Shown one piece after another: positions 47,457 through 56,335 of a stretch of 64,000 nt of DNA. Made by a program: the position numbers and the translations under genes. Positions within the stretch are counted from its first letter, which is position 1. The number at the start of each line of letters is the position of its first letter. Source of the DNA: Pseudorhodoplanes sp. (GTDB lineage Bacteria; Pseudomonadota; Alphaproteobacteria; Rhizobiales; Xanthobacteraceae). Where the stretch lies: the NCBI GenBank assembly GCA_019187085.1, contig JABARS010000032.1:19029-83028 (forward strand), read 5' to 3'. The notes under the pieces were generated by a model that saw nothing but the letters and a program-made list of their open reading frames with translations, had not been told where the DNA came from and made no database searches.

Positions 47457-50400
47457 GCGGGTTGTCGATTTCGCCGCGCAAAGCGGACGACATCGTCCGG
47501 GGAAGGGGGATTCGAAGGGTGGTAAGAGAGACATATTGGCGCTCGGATTTTGTGTGGCACCACCCCGTCCGATGAAAAATAGAATTCACCGGCTTTGAGT
47601 TTGCCGATGTCATCAGCTCGTCCTCCGTTCGCAGCGATAATTTCCTGCGCAGCCTGGATCGTTGCCGGTGCATTTTGCTTGCCGAAGAACTGCGTTGTGC
47701 AATTTGAAACAACTTGATTGTGAAGACCCTTCGGGGCCTGTGTCGCGACGATCATGCCGAGACCATATTTGCGGCCTTGAGACACGAGTTTAATTCCACT
47801 GTTGAGACTCAGCGCAGGCTTCTGCGAAGGCAAAAACGTTTGCGCTTCGTCAATCACATAAAGCAGCCCGGTCACCGATGGATTTCTTTTGATCCATACA
47901 AATAATGTCATTTGCAATCGGTTCACGAAGTCCTCTCGTGCAGCGTCCGACGCTAAGCCAGAGAGATTTATTACAGATATCCGCGTTCGCTTTCCCGATC
48001 CGAAGAATAACGCCGATGGATCGAGTATAGGTCCCTCTGCGCGTAACAGTGGATTATTCGCCACTGCAGCGTACAACTGATTTGCCATTTTGGATGCAAG
48101 CTTGTCGGCGTTACCGATTTGGGTAATTCCATCCGGCAAGTCAGACAAGAGCTCAATGAAACGGGTCAGGTTACCGCCACCTTGTCTCGCGAAATAGCGC
48201 AGCGCTTCGACCAAGACGCCGCGTGGAAGTGTCCGCTTTGCGTCAGCAAGCGGAGCTAATGTTTCAGCCGCCATTTCTATCGCTTGCTGGCTTTCGTCGG
48301 GATCATCAAGTCCTGCAAAATTCGGCAGCACAGAAAGGAAAATCGGATTTCCCGCGTTCACGCCCGGCGTCCACACGATTACTTCAACTTTGTCGAAATA
48401 TTGCTGTGCCTTGGAAGCATCCTCGGCGGTAAAGGAACCGGGCGCTTCCGGCCATGCATCTCCGAAGCGTGAAAGATCGTTATTTGGATCGATCACAATT
48501 GCTGGAATTCCCGCAAGCGCCGATTCCTCGACTATGCGCCGCAATAGCACTGTCTTACCGGACCCGGAGCCGGCAATGATGGCGGCGTGTCTGCGCAGAA
48601 GGCTAGTCGGCAGAAAGATCGGGTCTTGATTGATTGACATGCGTCGTCCGATCGCAACCACATTCTCGGGCCTCGCCGAACCTTTGTTGAGTTTCGATCC
48701 AGACTCAATTGATGGAAGACTGTCGATCTCGGATGTTCTCAATTCCCGATCTGTTGCAGGTCTTGAGTGATTATTTTGTGGGTATGGCGTTGCTGACGAA
48801 CCCGCACCGCCTGGACGAGTCGATCTTTGCGGCATCGGACTCAGCCCAGCTTGTTTAAAAAAATCAGTATCAAGAAGCGGTCTCTCACGCCGTAACCATC
48901 GCTCAAATGCGTCTTGCTTATCTGCGATGGACCTGTCGCGCAGAGTGCGTAGCGCAACAAACTTCCGGAGGTCTACGTCTGACGGATCGATGAAAATGCC
49001 GCCAGCTTTTCTAAATTGATCGACGAGCTGCTGCGTCTTCGGCCCAGATGGCACGGACGCCCGCCTCACGATTAAAAGATGTCGATCGGGAATGTGGCTG
49101 GAAATCCCTGAAGCTGTCAGCGCAGCGCGCAACCGTGATTGAAACGCGACGGCGTTCTGATGTTCTAGGGTTCGATAGCAATAGTGCCGTTCGCGGTCAT
49201 TTTCGGCATGATTAGTGAACGTGAGGCGGCCATCAAGTGGGGGCAATCTACGCGCTGGGTCGCCTCTGCTTTCTACAGTAAATGATTCATCTGGCTCGAT
49301 CTGATTTGCGTATATGTCAAAGGTATCACGGAGAAGCTTCCCAAGTTCTCCATCGTCCGCAAATAGGGCTGGAATGCCAACCTGTAATGTCTGCTGTAAT
49401 TGACCAAACTCAATATCGAAATTGTCCGGCGCGCGGGTCTGCCCCGGCAATTGCGGCGCCTCTTCTTGAATTAAGCTATTGCATATGTCCACGTGACCGT
49501 TATCAAGACAGCGGTGACGCCAAGCATCACACCGCATCAATATTGTGCGCGGCGTCATCCCAACCGATGCCGCGCTTTCGATTGCATGTTCGCTAAAGGG
49601 CCACGATGGGAACGGCGGAGAGAAATCGGTCTTTGCATAAGCTGGCGCAGTTCTGCCAACAATTAATTCATAGACCGCAGTTATCTTATTCATTCCATGC
49701 AACGGAATTGGATCTCGAAATCGTTGTCGGAAAGAACTTAAGCCTCGGGCTTCCAATACGTTCCACGAATCGTGCAAGCACGTAACCACGGTCAGAGATC
49801 GGCAGCAGACGTTATGAAGATCTAGCAATCCCGCCGCTAATTCTTCGGCAAGTTGCGGTGCTCCAACAATATCGTTCTCTGTTGTCGGGATCACGGTTGG
49901 GTTAATAACGCCATCTATCTGATCGATGGCCACAAGAGTTGGAGCCGCAAGACTCATAAGCCAAGACATGCCTCGAACAAGTTCGGCCGGCTGTGGCGGC
50001 GGCAGTCGTAAGCCTAATGTTTGTCGCAGTGTCTCGTCGGCGTCATATCCCTGAAGCCAACTGTGCGCTATGCTGACCGCATCAAGCTTTTGGGAGCGCA
50101 AAAGACACAATGCACGGAATATGTCTGCGTGTTGCAGCGCATTTTTCTGGTCAATTCTCAGCAATGCGGTCAGGAGTAAGTCCGCTAGCTTCGTCGCGTC
50201 AAGGTCAGGTAATGCAAACGCCCGCATAACCTCCATTTCGCAGTTAAGCCGCTTTGCGACCCCTGCAATCACAGCCTCAAATTGCTTTTGTCCCCCCGGC
50301 ATTTCCTGAAGCAGCGAAGTAAGAAAACTAAGGGCGGCATTTCTCCAAAAGTGTGTTAGGCCCAGAACGTCGAGCAGAACAAACCAACCGCCCGATTTCC

Positions 50401-50641
50401 ACACTTGTTGACGTAATGTGCCGACAAGATGCGTCTTCCCGATGCCCGACTGCCCCACGAGTGCAATTCCCAAGGGTTGTTGGAGTGGGTCGATGGTTTC
50501 GGTAAATAAACTTGACGATATATTTTCCGCAATCGCCCCAGTGTTCGCTGACCCAACCACAGGGTCATCACTCCAGATGCTGCCAAGAGAACGAACCCAA
50601 TGGAAATCGACGCTTCGCAGCGCATCAATTGCCCGTGTCAT
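47453..50641 (-). CDS. Double-ATPase protein: STAND/AAA-like N-terminus and HerA/FtsK-like C-terminus
   Basis: A 1062-residue protein, last gene of a three-gene operon. ATG 50641 overlaps the stop of the winged-helix gene (ATGA); a TTG at 50653 is a weaker alternative. N-terminal ATPase: Walker A GQSGIGKTH (residues 63-71) and Walker B-like LVAIDQID (236-243). A middle region (about 480-600) with DPSDVDLRKFVALRTLR and ERWLRRERPLL matches no family I can name. After a Pro/Ser-rich linker (about 605-655), the C-terminal HerA-like ATPase has Walker A GSGSGKTV (691-698), Walker B LLYVIDEAQ (926-934) and the sensor segment MIVATQAPKGL. GC content is clearly lower than in flanking genes. A DNA-pumping motor in a defence complex is inferred from domains. 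Confidence 0.85.
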   Translation of the reverse strand: MTRAIDALRSVDFHWVRSLGSIWSDDPVVGSANTGAIAENISSSLFTETIDPLQQPLGIALVGQSGIGKTHLVGTLRQQVWKSGGWFVLLDVLGLTHFWRNAALSFLTSLLQEMPGGQKQFEAVIAGVAKRLNCEMEVMRAFALPDLDATKLADLLLTALLRIDQKNALQHADIFRALCLLRSQKLDAVSIAHSWLQGYDADETLRQTLGLRLPPPQPAELVRGMSWLMSLAAPTLVAIDQIDGVINPTVIPTTENDIVGAPQLAEELAAGLLDLHNVCCRSLTVVTCLHDSWNVLEARGLSSFRQRFRDPIPLHGMNKITAVYELIVGRTAPAYAKTDFSPPFPSWPFSEHAIESAASVGMTPRTILMRCDAWRHRCLDNGHVDICNSLIQEEAPQLPGQTRAPDNFDIEFGQLQQTLQVGIPALFADDGELGKLLRDTFDIYANQIEPDESFTVESRGDPARRLPPLDGRLTFTNHAENDRERHYCYRTLEHQNAVAFQSRLRAALTASGISSHIPDRHLLIVRRASVPSGPKTQQLVDQFRKAGGIFIDPSDVDLRKFVALRTLRDRSIADKQDAFERWLRRERPLLDTDFFKQAGLSPMPQRSTRPGGAGSSATPYPQNNHSRPATDRELRTSEIDSLPSIESGSKLNKGSARPENVVAIGRRMSINQDPIFLPTSLLRRHAAIIAGSGSGKTVLLRRIVEESALAGIPAIVIDPNNDLSRFGDAWPEAPGSFTAEDASKAQQYFDKVEVIVWTPGVNAGNPIFLSVLPNFAGLDDPDESQQAIEMAAETLAPLADAKRTLPRGVLVEALRYFARQGGGNLTRFIELLSDLPDGITQIGNADKLASKMANQLYAAVANNPLLRAEGPILDPSALFFGSGKRTRISVINLSGLASDAAREDFVNRLQMTLFVWIKRNPSVTGLLYVIDEAQTFLPSQKPALSLNSGIKLVSQGRKYGLGMIVATQAPKGLHNQVVSNCTTQFFGKQNAPATIQAAQEIIAANGGRADDIGKLKAGEFYFSSDGVVPHKIRAPICLSYHPSNPPSPDDVVRFARRNRQPA

Positions 50642-51249
50642 TTTTGAATCCAAAGAAGATGGAAAGGTTCGCCGCCAGGTGCGAACGCAGCATCTTTGTC
50701 CGCTTTAGTCAGCGCTTTTGGATCGCTCAATTGTCCAAGCCGCGCTTTCTTATCCCCCTGCAGGATGCGTAGCAGACTTGCATCTACCGTCGCCCGGTCA
50801 AGATCAGGAAGCGCAGCGCGTATCTTCGCAAGCGAAGCGCCGGTTCCTTTCTGGCCGCCAGTTACTACGAGATAGGCCTCTTCAAGTCGCGCACGCACCT
50901 CCGACGGCGTAAGAAGACACGGAGGTGGAGTCCCAATAATATCTGCGACCGTATGATCGGTTTCATTCAAAAATCGTTGCAGCCGCGCCAGCCAGTCCCC
51001 GAGAACGCGATAATTGCGAGGAAGATCATCGAGCAAGTGCTCGTTTGCCCATTCCCATCCCTTGTCTTCAAGCCTAAGGTAGATCGCGCCGCGTTTGCCT
51101 TTTGTAGCTGATACAAGACGGCGTATGATAAGAGACTCCCGGTCTTTCTTCTCGATCTTCGGGATAATGTCGCGCTGCGGGGCCTCACCATGTTTCGCGA
51201 GCAGACACCAGACAATGAGCGTTTGTTTTGGCGAGAGCTTGTCACTCAT
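50638..51249 (-). CDS. Winged-helix protein of the nuclease/ATPase operon
   Basis: A 203-residue protein of no recognised family. The N-terminal 75 residues look like a winged helix-turn-helix: LSPKQTLIVWCLLAKHGEA, RESLIIRRLVSATKGKRG and LRLEDKGWEWANEHL (the last strand-helix resembles L..KG). The C-terminal part (about residues 105-200) contains PSEVRARLEEAYLVVTGGQKG and a second helical unit with ATVDASLLRILQGDKKARL, perhaps another DNA- or protein-binding winged helix. ATGA overlaps on both sides couple it to the nuclease and the ATPase. It may be an adaptor or a regulator. Confidence 0.8.
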   Translation of the reverse strand: MSDKLSPKQTLIVWCLLAKHGEAPQRDIIPKIEKKDRESLIIRRLVSATKGKRGAIYLRLEDKGWEWANEHLLDDLPRNYRVLGDWLARLQRFLNETDHTVADIIGTPPPCLLTPSEVRARLEEAYLVVTGGQKGTGASLAKIRAALPDLDRATVDASLLRILQGDKKARLGQLSDPKALTKADKDAAFAPGGEPFHLLWIQK

Positions 51250-52265
51250 AACTTCATCCCTAGTGAAGTTTTGCGAAAATTTACCACCGATCTGATTTTC
51301 TCGATTGCTAGCTGTAGATCAGTTTCGACTTGTTGATTAGTGATGCGCAATACTACATATCCGGCGATCAGCAGTTCGTAGTCGCGATGTCGATCATGAC
51401 TGAACTTCGGATCGTCCTGATGCTCAGGGCCGTCGAGTTCGACCACCACTCGCCCTTCGTGCCAAAGCAAGTCGACACGCGGTCTTGTACCAAATTTGTT
51501 GATGACAATTGTCTTATTAAACACGAAAAGTGCACTAAGTTCTGGATCGTTTGCTAGTGCCTGTTCGACACGTTGCTCAATAAGACTGCCGTGATGGGCG
51601 CGATTATGAGCTACGATAAATCGGGTTTTTGGCGGCTCAGGTCCACGAATGACATCTAATGCACCATAAAGAATGCGATCATAAGGATGGCGATCAAGTG
51701 GGATTGTTGGAAGTATGGCCACGAATGAGGCGCCGCGATTCGCGCACCACTCCAGGGCATAGATCAACGGAGCCGCATGCTTTGGGCTGGTTACATCAAT
51801 CTCGGCAATTAAGATCGGATGCTCTGGGTCAAGCGCGTGCATAAGTTGAAGGAATTCTATATCCGCCGGCACTCTACGAAAGCGCGGAACTCGCCGGGAA
51901 GATGCGAGTCTTGATGCTGCGCGAAACCAAGGTAGTGATACATAAGGATCTTTTGCAGCGTATTGATAGACATCGAATTTAAGTTGATCGGTGCCGTACC
52001 AACTTGGCCAACGTTCTAGTACTAGTGTCGCCAGATCATCTAATATGCATCTAACGATCTCTTCCGACGTGCTCCGAGTATCGCGCTCGAGAAAAAGAGC
52101 GCTGCGTTTGCCGGATTTTGCTCGAAGAATACTTTCGAGTTCATCTCGCGCAATACCGATAGCTGTAAGAAATTCTCCATGCTTCAGCGCTGAAATGCGT
52201 CCGAATAACTCAGATATGGGGATCCTTGCTCGGATTGTGTCGTTCGATCGTGATAACAACGTCAT
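51246..52265 (-). CDS. DUF559-type PD-(D/E)XK nuclease, first gene of a putative defence operon
   Basis: A 339-residue protein. The C-terminal 110 residues have the DUF559/Vsr-like endonuclease pattern: IEQRVEQALAND (Glu 230), RPRVDLLWHE (Asp 265), VVVELDGPEHQ (Glu 277, Asp 279), a following DRHRDYELL and GYVVLRITN. The N-terminal 215 residues are unassigned; they contain FGRISALKHGEFLTAIGI, DDLATLVLERWPSWYG and IAEIDVTSPKHAAPLIYALEW, which looks like an alpha/beta domain. The gene is the first of three tightly overlapping genes with lower GC than the surroundings. DNA cleavage of foreign DNA is the expected role, by inference. Confidence 0.83.
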   Translation of the reverse strand: MTLLSRSNDTIRARIPISELFGRISALKHGEFLTAIGIARDELESILRAKSGKRSALFLERDTRSTSEEIVRCILDDLATLVLERWPSWYGTDQLKFDVYQYAAKDPYVSLPWFRAASRLASSRRVPRFRRVPADIEFLQLMHALDPEHPILIAEIDVTSPKHAAPLIYALEWCANRGASFVAILPTIPLDRHPYDRILYGALDVIRGPEPPKTRFIVAHNRAHHGSLIEQRVEQALANDPELSALFVFNKTIVINKFGTRPRVDLLWHEGRVVVELDGPEHQDDPKFSHDRHRDYELLIAGYVVLRITNQQVETDLQLAIEKIRSVVNFRKTSLGMKL

Positions 52266-52281
52266 CTTTGCGATGTCCTAG

Positions 52282-52395
52282 ATGGAATCCGAAATTCCCT
52301 GCCCAGATTCAATCACGCGGCCGGTCAGTGAATCCCGCCCGCTCAACCCCGGCGAGTATTATGTCGGCAGTGAAATCATCCGGCTAGAGGATTGA
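52282..52395 (+). CDS. Tiny open frame opposite the island start (doubtful)
   Basis: A 37-codon frame opening with ATG 52282 directly after an in-frame TAG and ending ..YYVGSEIIRLED. It is divergent from the nuclease gene. No family is recognised and no ribosome-binding site is obvious. It could be the tail of a gene removed by insertion of the island, or chance. Confidence 0.2.
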   Translation: MESEIPCPDSITRPVSESRPLNPGEYYVGSEIIRLED

Positions 52396-52520
52396 TTGCT
52401 GCGCCATCACGTCGCCCGGTGGGGCCGCGATCCGCATTGCCGCGCAGACACAGGCGCGGGGCCACGCCGGCGATCGGTTCGCATTCTGCCGCTCCGAAAA
52501 GCGATCGGATGCCCCCGCGC

Positions 52521-54788
52521 TCACGCCACCTTGCGCTGGCGGTTGTGCTTTTCGATCAGCGCCGGCAGTTCCTTGGCCTCGACCGGCGGGCTGAACAGGA
52601 AGCCCTGGCCCTCGTTGCAGCCTTCGAGCTTGACGCGCTCGAGCTGCTCGAGATTCTCCACGCCCTCGGCGGTGGTGGCGATGCCGAGACTCGTGCCGAG
52701 CCCGGTCACCGCGCGCACGATGGCAAGCGAGTCGCTGCGGCTGCCGACCTCCTTGATGAAGGACTGGTCGATCTTGATCTTGTCGAACGGGAAGCTGCGC
52801 AGATAGCCGAGCGACGAATAGCCGGTGCCGAAATCGTCCATCGCGATGCGCACGCCGAATTCGCGCAGCGCATGCAGCGTGGCGAGCGTGGATTCCTCGT
52901 CCTGCAGCAGCACCGATTCGGTGATCTCCAGTTCGAGGCGCTGCGGCGCGAGGCCCGACGCCGCGAGCGCGGCGATCACGGTCTGCACCAGGGTGCGGTT
53001 CTTGAACTGGACCGGCGACAGGTTGACCGCGATGTGGAAATGCTCCGGCCACTTGACCGCTTCCGCGCACGCCTGCCGCAGCACCCATTCGCCGATCGGC
53101 GCGATCAGGCCGGTCTCCTCGGCGAGCGGGATGAATGCGGCCGGCTCGACGATGCCGCGCTGCGGATGACGCCAGCGCAGCAGCGCCTCGAAGCCGATGA
53201 TTTCCTGCGGATCGAGCTGGACGATCGGCTGGAAGAAGACTTCGAATTCGGAATCGGCCAGCGCCTTGCGCAGGTCGATTTCGAGCAGCCGGCGCGCCTG
53301 CATGCGCGCGTCCATGCCGGGCTCGAAGAAGCGCACCGTGCCCTTGCCGTCCGCCTTGGCGCGATAGAGCCCCATGTCGGCGTTCTTGAGCAACTGCGCG
53401 ACATTGGTGCCGTCGCCGGGCGCGATCGCGACGCCGACGCTCGCGCCGATCAGCACCTGCTGGCCGTCGATGACGAACGGGGCGCTCAGCGTGTCGATGA
53501 TGCGGGTGGCGAGCGCGGTGGCACCTTGCGGCTGGTCGGCGTTCGCCTGCAGCACGGCGAACTCGTCGCCGCCGAGCCGCGCCATCGGCGCGCCCTCGCG
53601 CACGACGTTGCGCAGCCGCTCGGCGGCGGCCTGCAACAGATGGTCGCCGGTGGCGTGGCCGAGCGTGTCGTTGACCTGCTTGAAGCGGTCGAGATCGACG
53701 GAGAGGACCGCGAGCGTCTGTCCGCGGCCGAGCGCGGCGAGCGCCTTCTCCATGTCGCTGCGGAAGCGCACGCGGTTGGGCAGATTGGTCAGCGCGTCGT
53801 GGTGCGCCATGTGCACGATCTTGGCCTCGGCACGCCGGCGTTCGGTGATGTCCTCATGGGTGGTGACCCAGCCGCCATTGAGCATCGCCCGGCTGACCAG
53901 CGAGATGATGCGGCCGTCGTCGATCTCGACCACCGAGGTGATGGCCTGATTGTCGTCGCGCGCATTGCGCACCGATTGCAGATGCTGCTCGGCGCCGCCG
54001 GGGATCGGAGGTCCGCCCTTGACCCGTTGCAGAAGCGATTCGAGCGAGATGCCGGGCGCGAGGGCGTCCGCGGACAGGGCGTACATGTCGAGGAAGCGCT
54101 GGTTGTAGACGAGGAGCCGCTCGTTCCTGTCGAACATGCACAGGCCCTGCGTCATGTTGTTGAGGGCGGCGTCGAAGCGCACGTTCTGCTCTTCCAGCTG
54201 GGAGCGGCTCTCGATCAGCATCTGGTTCTGCTGTTCGAGCAGGCGGTTGCGGTCCGCGATGGTGCGGTTGGCGCGCGCGAGATCGCCGAGCGTGCGATCG
54301 AGCACGCGCAGCGGAAAGACCCGCAGCACGAAATACATCGCCGATCCCAGAAGCGCGCTGAGGAGGCCGACCAGCGCGGTCTGCAGGATCAGGCCGCGGA
54401 TGCTGGCCTCGATCGAAAGCTCGCCGGCCGTCCGGCCGGAAACCGTGACGGGAACGGAGCGCACGATCGTCGGCGAGCGGATCGGCGTGCCGTCGTCGAC
54501 GACCAGTGCGCCGTCGGCATCGACGACGCGCTTGCGCGTGGGCATGGAAGCCATCTCGACTTCCGCGAGCAGCTCGATGAGGCGCGCCGGCCGATGTCGC
54601 CAGTTCGCGTCATTCGGCCGGATGTGATTGGCGATATGCGCGGCGGCGTGCTCGGCCTTGAAGTCGAGCAGGGCGGCCTTGTTCGTATAGCCGACGACGA
54701 AGAATCCGACCGGGATCACGATCGCGGTGAAGGCCGCGATGCCAAGGCCGATCGAGCCGACCAGAGTCCGCAACGAGACCGGGACCAT
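52521..54788 (-). CDS. Membrane GGDEF-EAL protein with PAS-like domain
   Basis: A 755-residue cyclic-di-GMP enzyme. Two hydrophobic helices (about residues 10-35 and 130-160) flank a periplasmic region; a coiled coil (about 165-205) and a PAS-like domain follow (FDAALNNMTQGLCMFDRNERLLVYN). GGDEF domain: DALTNLPNRVRF and intact active site RLGGDEFAV. EAL domain: intact EALLRW, NLSPVQFKN, ELEITESVLL and MDDFGTGYSSL. Both diguanylate cyclase and phosphodiesterase sites look functional. Its stop is near 52521 and the C-terminus faces the nuclease/ATPase island. Confidence 0.93.
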   Translation of the reverse strand: MVPVSLRTLVGSIGLGIAAFTAIVIPVGFFVVGYTNKAALLDFKAEHAAAHIANHIRPNDANWRHRPARLIELLAEVEMASMPTRKRVVDADGALVVDDGTPIRSPTIVRSVPVTVSGRTAGELSIEASIRGLILQTALVGLLSALLGSAMYFVLRVFPLRVLDRTLGDLARANRTIADRNRLLEQQNQMLIESRSQLEEQNVRFDAALNNMTQGLCMFDRNERLLVYNQRFLDMYALSADALAPGISLESLLQRVKGGPPIPGGAEQHLQSVRNARDDNQAITSVVEIDDGRIISLVSRAMLNGGWVTTHEDITERRRAEAKIVHMAHHDALTNLPNRVRFRSDMEKALAALGRGQTLAVLSVDLDRFKQVNDTLGHATGDHLLQAAAERLRNVVREGAPMARLGGDEFAVLQANADQPQGATALATRIIDTLSAPFVIDGQQVLIGASVGVAIAPGDGTNVAQLLKNADMGLYRAKADGKGTVRFFEPGMDARMQARRLLEIDLRKALADSEFEVFFQPIVQLDPQEIIGFEALLRWRHPQRGIVEPAAFIPLAEETGLIAPIGEWVLRQACAEAVKWPEHFHIAVNLSPVQFKNRTLVQTVIAALAASGLAPQRLELEITESVLLQDEESTLATLHALREFGVRIAMDDFGTGYSSLGYLRSFPFDKIKIDQSFIKEVGSRSDSLAIVRAVTGLGTSLGIATTAEGVENLEQLERVKLEGCNEGQGFLFSPPVEAKELPALIEKHNRQRKVA

Positions 54789-55038
54789 GGCTTTATCGTC
54801 CGGTCGGCAGGCCGGCGTTCCGCATGATCTGCCGTTGCCGGTCGGCGGCGACCGGTCCGTCCGGCCACCGCCGCGCCGTCCCGGTCGCCACGACCGTGCG
54901 GATCAATGTGGAGATTCGTGTCATGGCGCCGTCATAGACGGCATTCGCCAAACCCCGATTAAGAAGGTCGGTAAAAATCGATCAGCCGCCACCTGCTGAT
55001 TTGCAACTGAGTACAAGCGTCTTTCAGGGCCGGGGCGG

Positions 55039-55365
55039 TCACTCCTTGGCGGTGGACTTCTGCTTGACGATGCCGGCTTGCGCCAGCGCGGCCGCGGTCT
55101 GCTGCATCTTGTTGATCAGCTCGATGGCCGCGGCCGGCGGCAATACCAGCCGGCAGGCCGGATAGCGGCGGCCGGTGAGCGGCTGGCCGGGTTTCACCTC
55201 GTCCATGCGCGTGATCCCGAACTCGATGCGCATGGTCTGGCCGTCGAACCAGACGCTGTTGACCGCGTCCGCAAACGTCTCCGCGCATTCCGGGCGGTCG
55301 ACATTGTGGATCGTCGGCTTCGGCATCTTGTTGCGGTCGGACGCTGTGGCGGACGGATCGCTCAT
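55039..55365 (-). CDS. Conserved hypothetical protein (possibly DUF3467-like)
   Basis: A 108-residue protein starting at ATG 55365. The central region reads CAETFADAVNSVWFDGQTMRIEFGITRMDE and then PACRLVLPPAAAIELINKMQQ, which looks like the small fold in which a beta-sheet is followed by a helix selecting residues LP..A..L. DUF3467 is the nearest family I can suggest, with low certainty. It lies between the GGDEF-EAL gene and ptsH, all on the minus strand. Confidence 0.7.
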   Translation of the reverse strand: MSDPSATASDRNKMPKPTIHNVDRPECAETFADAVNSVWFDGQTMRIEFGITRMDEVKPGQPLTGRRYPACRLVLPPAAAIELINKMQQTAAALAQAGIVKQKSTAKE

Positions 55366-55467
55366 GGCGCTGCTGGCTCCGGTGCAATGAGGCGGTTGCG
55401 GATCGTCCATCCCCTACCAGATTTCGCGCGCGGATGCCTGCGCCGCCGACGGCGCACGAGGCCGCCG

Positions 55468-55767
55468 TCAGTCCTCCTCGCCGAAGCGTCCCGTCACGAG
55501 TTCGCAGATCGCGGCCAGCGCTTCGGCGGCCTGCGGCCCGCAGGCCTCGACCCTGATCGTGGTGCCGGGACCTGCGGCCAGCATCATCAGGCCCATGATC
55601 GAGGTGCCGCCGACGGTTTCGGAGCCGCGCGTGACGCGCACGTCCGCATCGAAGCGCTCCACCGTCTGCACGAACTTGGCGGAGGCGCGCGCGTGCAGGC
55701 CCTTCTTGTTGGTGATCTCGATGCTGCGGGTGAAAGCGCCGTCGTGCGCTTCGGCGTCCTGCGTCAT
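55468..55767 (-). CDS. ptsH: HPr phosphocarrier protein
   Basis: A 99-residue HPr starting at ATG 55767. Active-site His lies in KKGLHARASAKFV, and the regulatory Ser region reads GGTSIMGLMMLAAGPGTTI. In Rhizobiales it works in a regulatory (Ntr-like) phosphorelay, not in sugar uptake. The start overlaps the stop of the EIIA-Man gene (ATGA). Confidence 0.95.
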   Translation of the reverse strand: MTQDAEAHDGAFTRSIEITNKKGLHARASAKFVQTVERFDADVRVTRGSETVGGTSIMGLMMLAAGPGTTIRVEACGPQAAEALAAICELVTGRFGEED

Positions 55768-56165
55768 TTGCCGGCGAGCACCCGGCTGGCGATGGTGACG
55801 TATTTGCGGCCGGCTTCCTGCGCGGCGATCACGGCGTCGGGCAGCGGACATTCCGCGCGCACCTTGGCGAGCTTGACCAGCATGGGCAGGTTGATGCCGG
55901 CGACCACTTCCACCTTCGGCCGGCTCATGCAGGAAATCGAGAGGTTCGAGGGGGTGCCGCCGAACATGTCGGTGAGCACGGCGACGCCGTCGCCGGTATC
56001 GACCCGCTTGATCGCCTCGATGATGTCCTTGCGGCGCTGCTCGACGTCGTCGTCGGGGCCGATGGTGACCGATTCGATCTGCTGCTGGGGGCCGACGACG
56101 TGTTCAAGCGCGGCCCGAAACTCGACGGCAAGCCGGCCATGGGTAACCAGAACGAGGCCAATCAT
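55764..56165 (-). CDS. manX: PTS EIIA component, mannose family
   Basis: A 133-residue EIIA-Man domain protein starting at ATG 56165, with GAGGAG 7 bases upstream. Active-site His in IGLVLVTHGRLAVEF; LTDMFGGTPSNLS is characteristic. No EIIB or EIIC is encoded nearby; in alphaproteobacteria this orphan EIIA is part of a regulatory PTS linked to HprK and ChvG/ChvI. Confidence 0.93.
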   Translation of the reverse strand: MIGLVLVTHGRLAVEFRAALEHVVGPQQQIESVTIGPDDDVEQRRKDIIEAIKRVDTGDGVAVLTDMFGGTPSNLSISCMSRPKVEVVAGINLPMLVKLAKVRAECPLPDAVIAAQEAGRKYVTIASRVLAGK

Positions 56166-56335
56166 GAAAGAACTCCTCGTGGGCGCGGTTTTTTGGTTGC
56201 GCCGCACGAAAGGGCGCCCATGATGACCATCCGAAGACCCTTGGCAAGGCCCTTCGAGCCATTATGGTCCCAATGTTGCGTTGCGGTAAATGGGGGCGGC
56301 ATGGCCATTCCGCCAGTCTGCCGGCCCGGCCGGCT

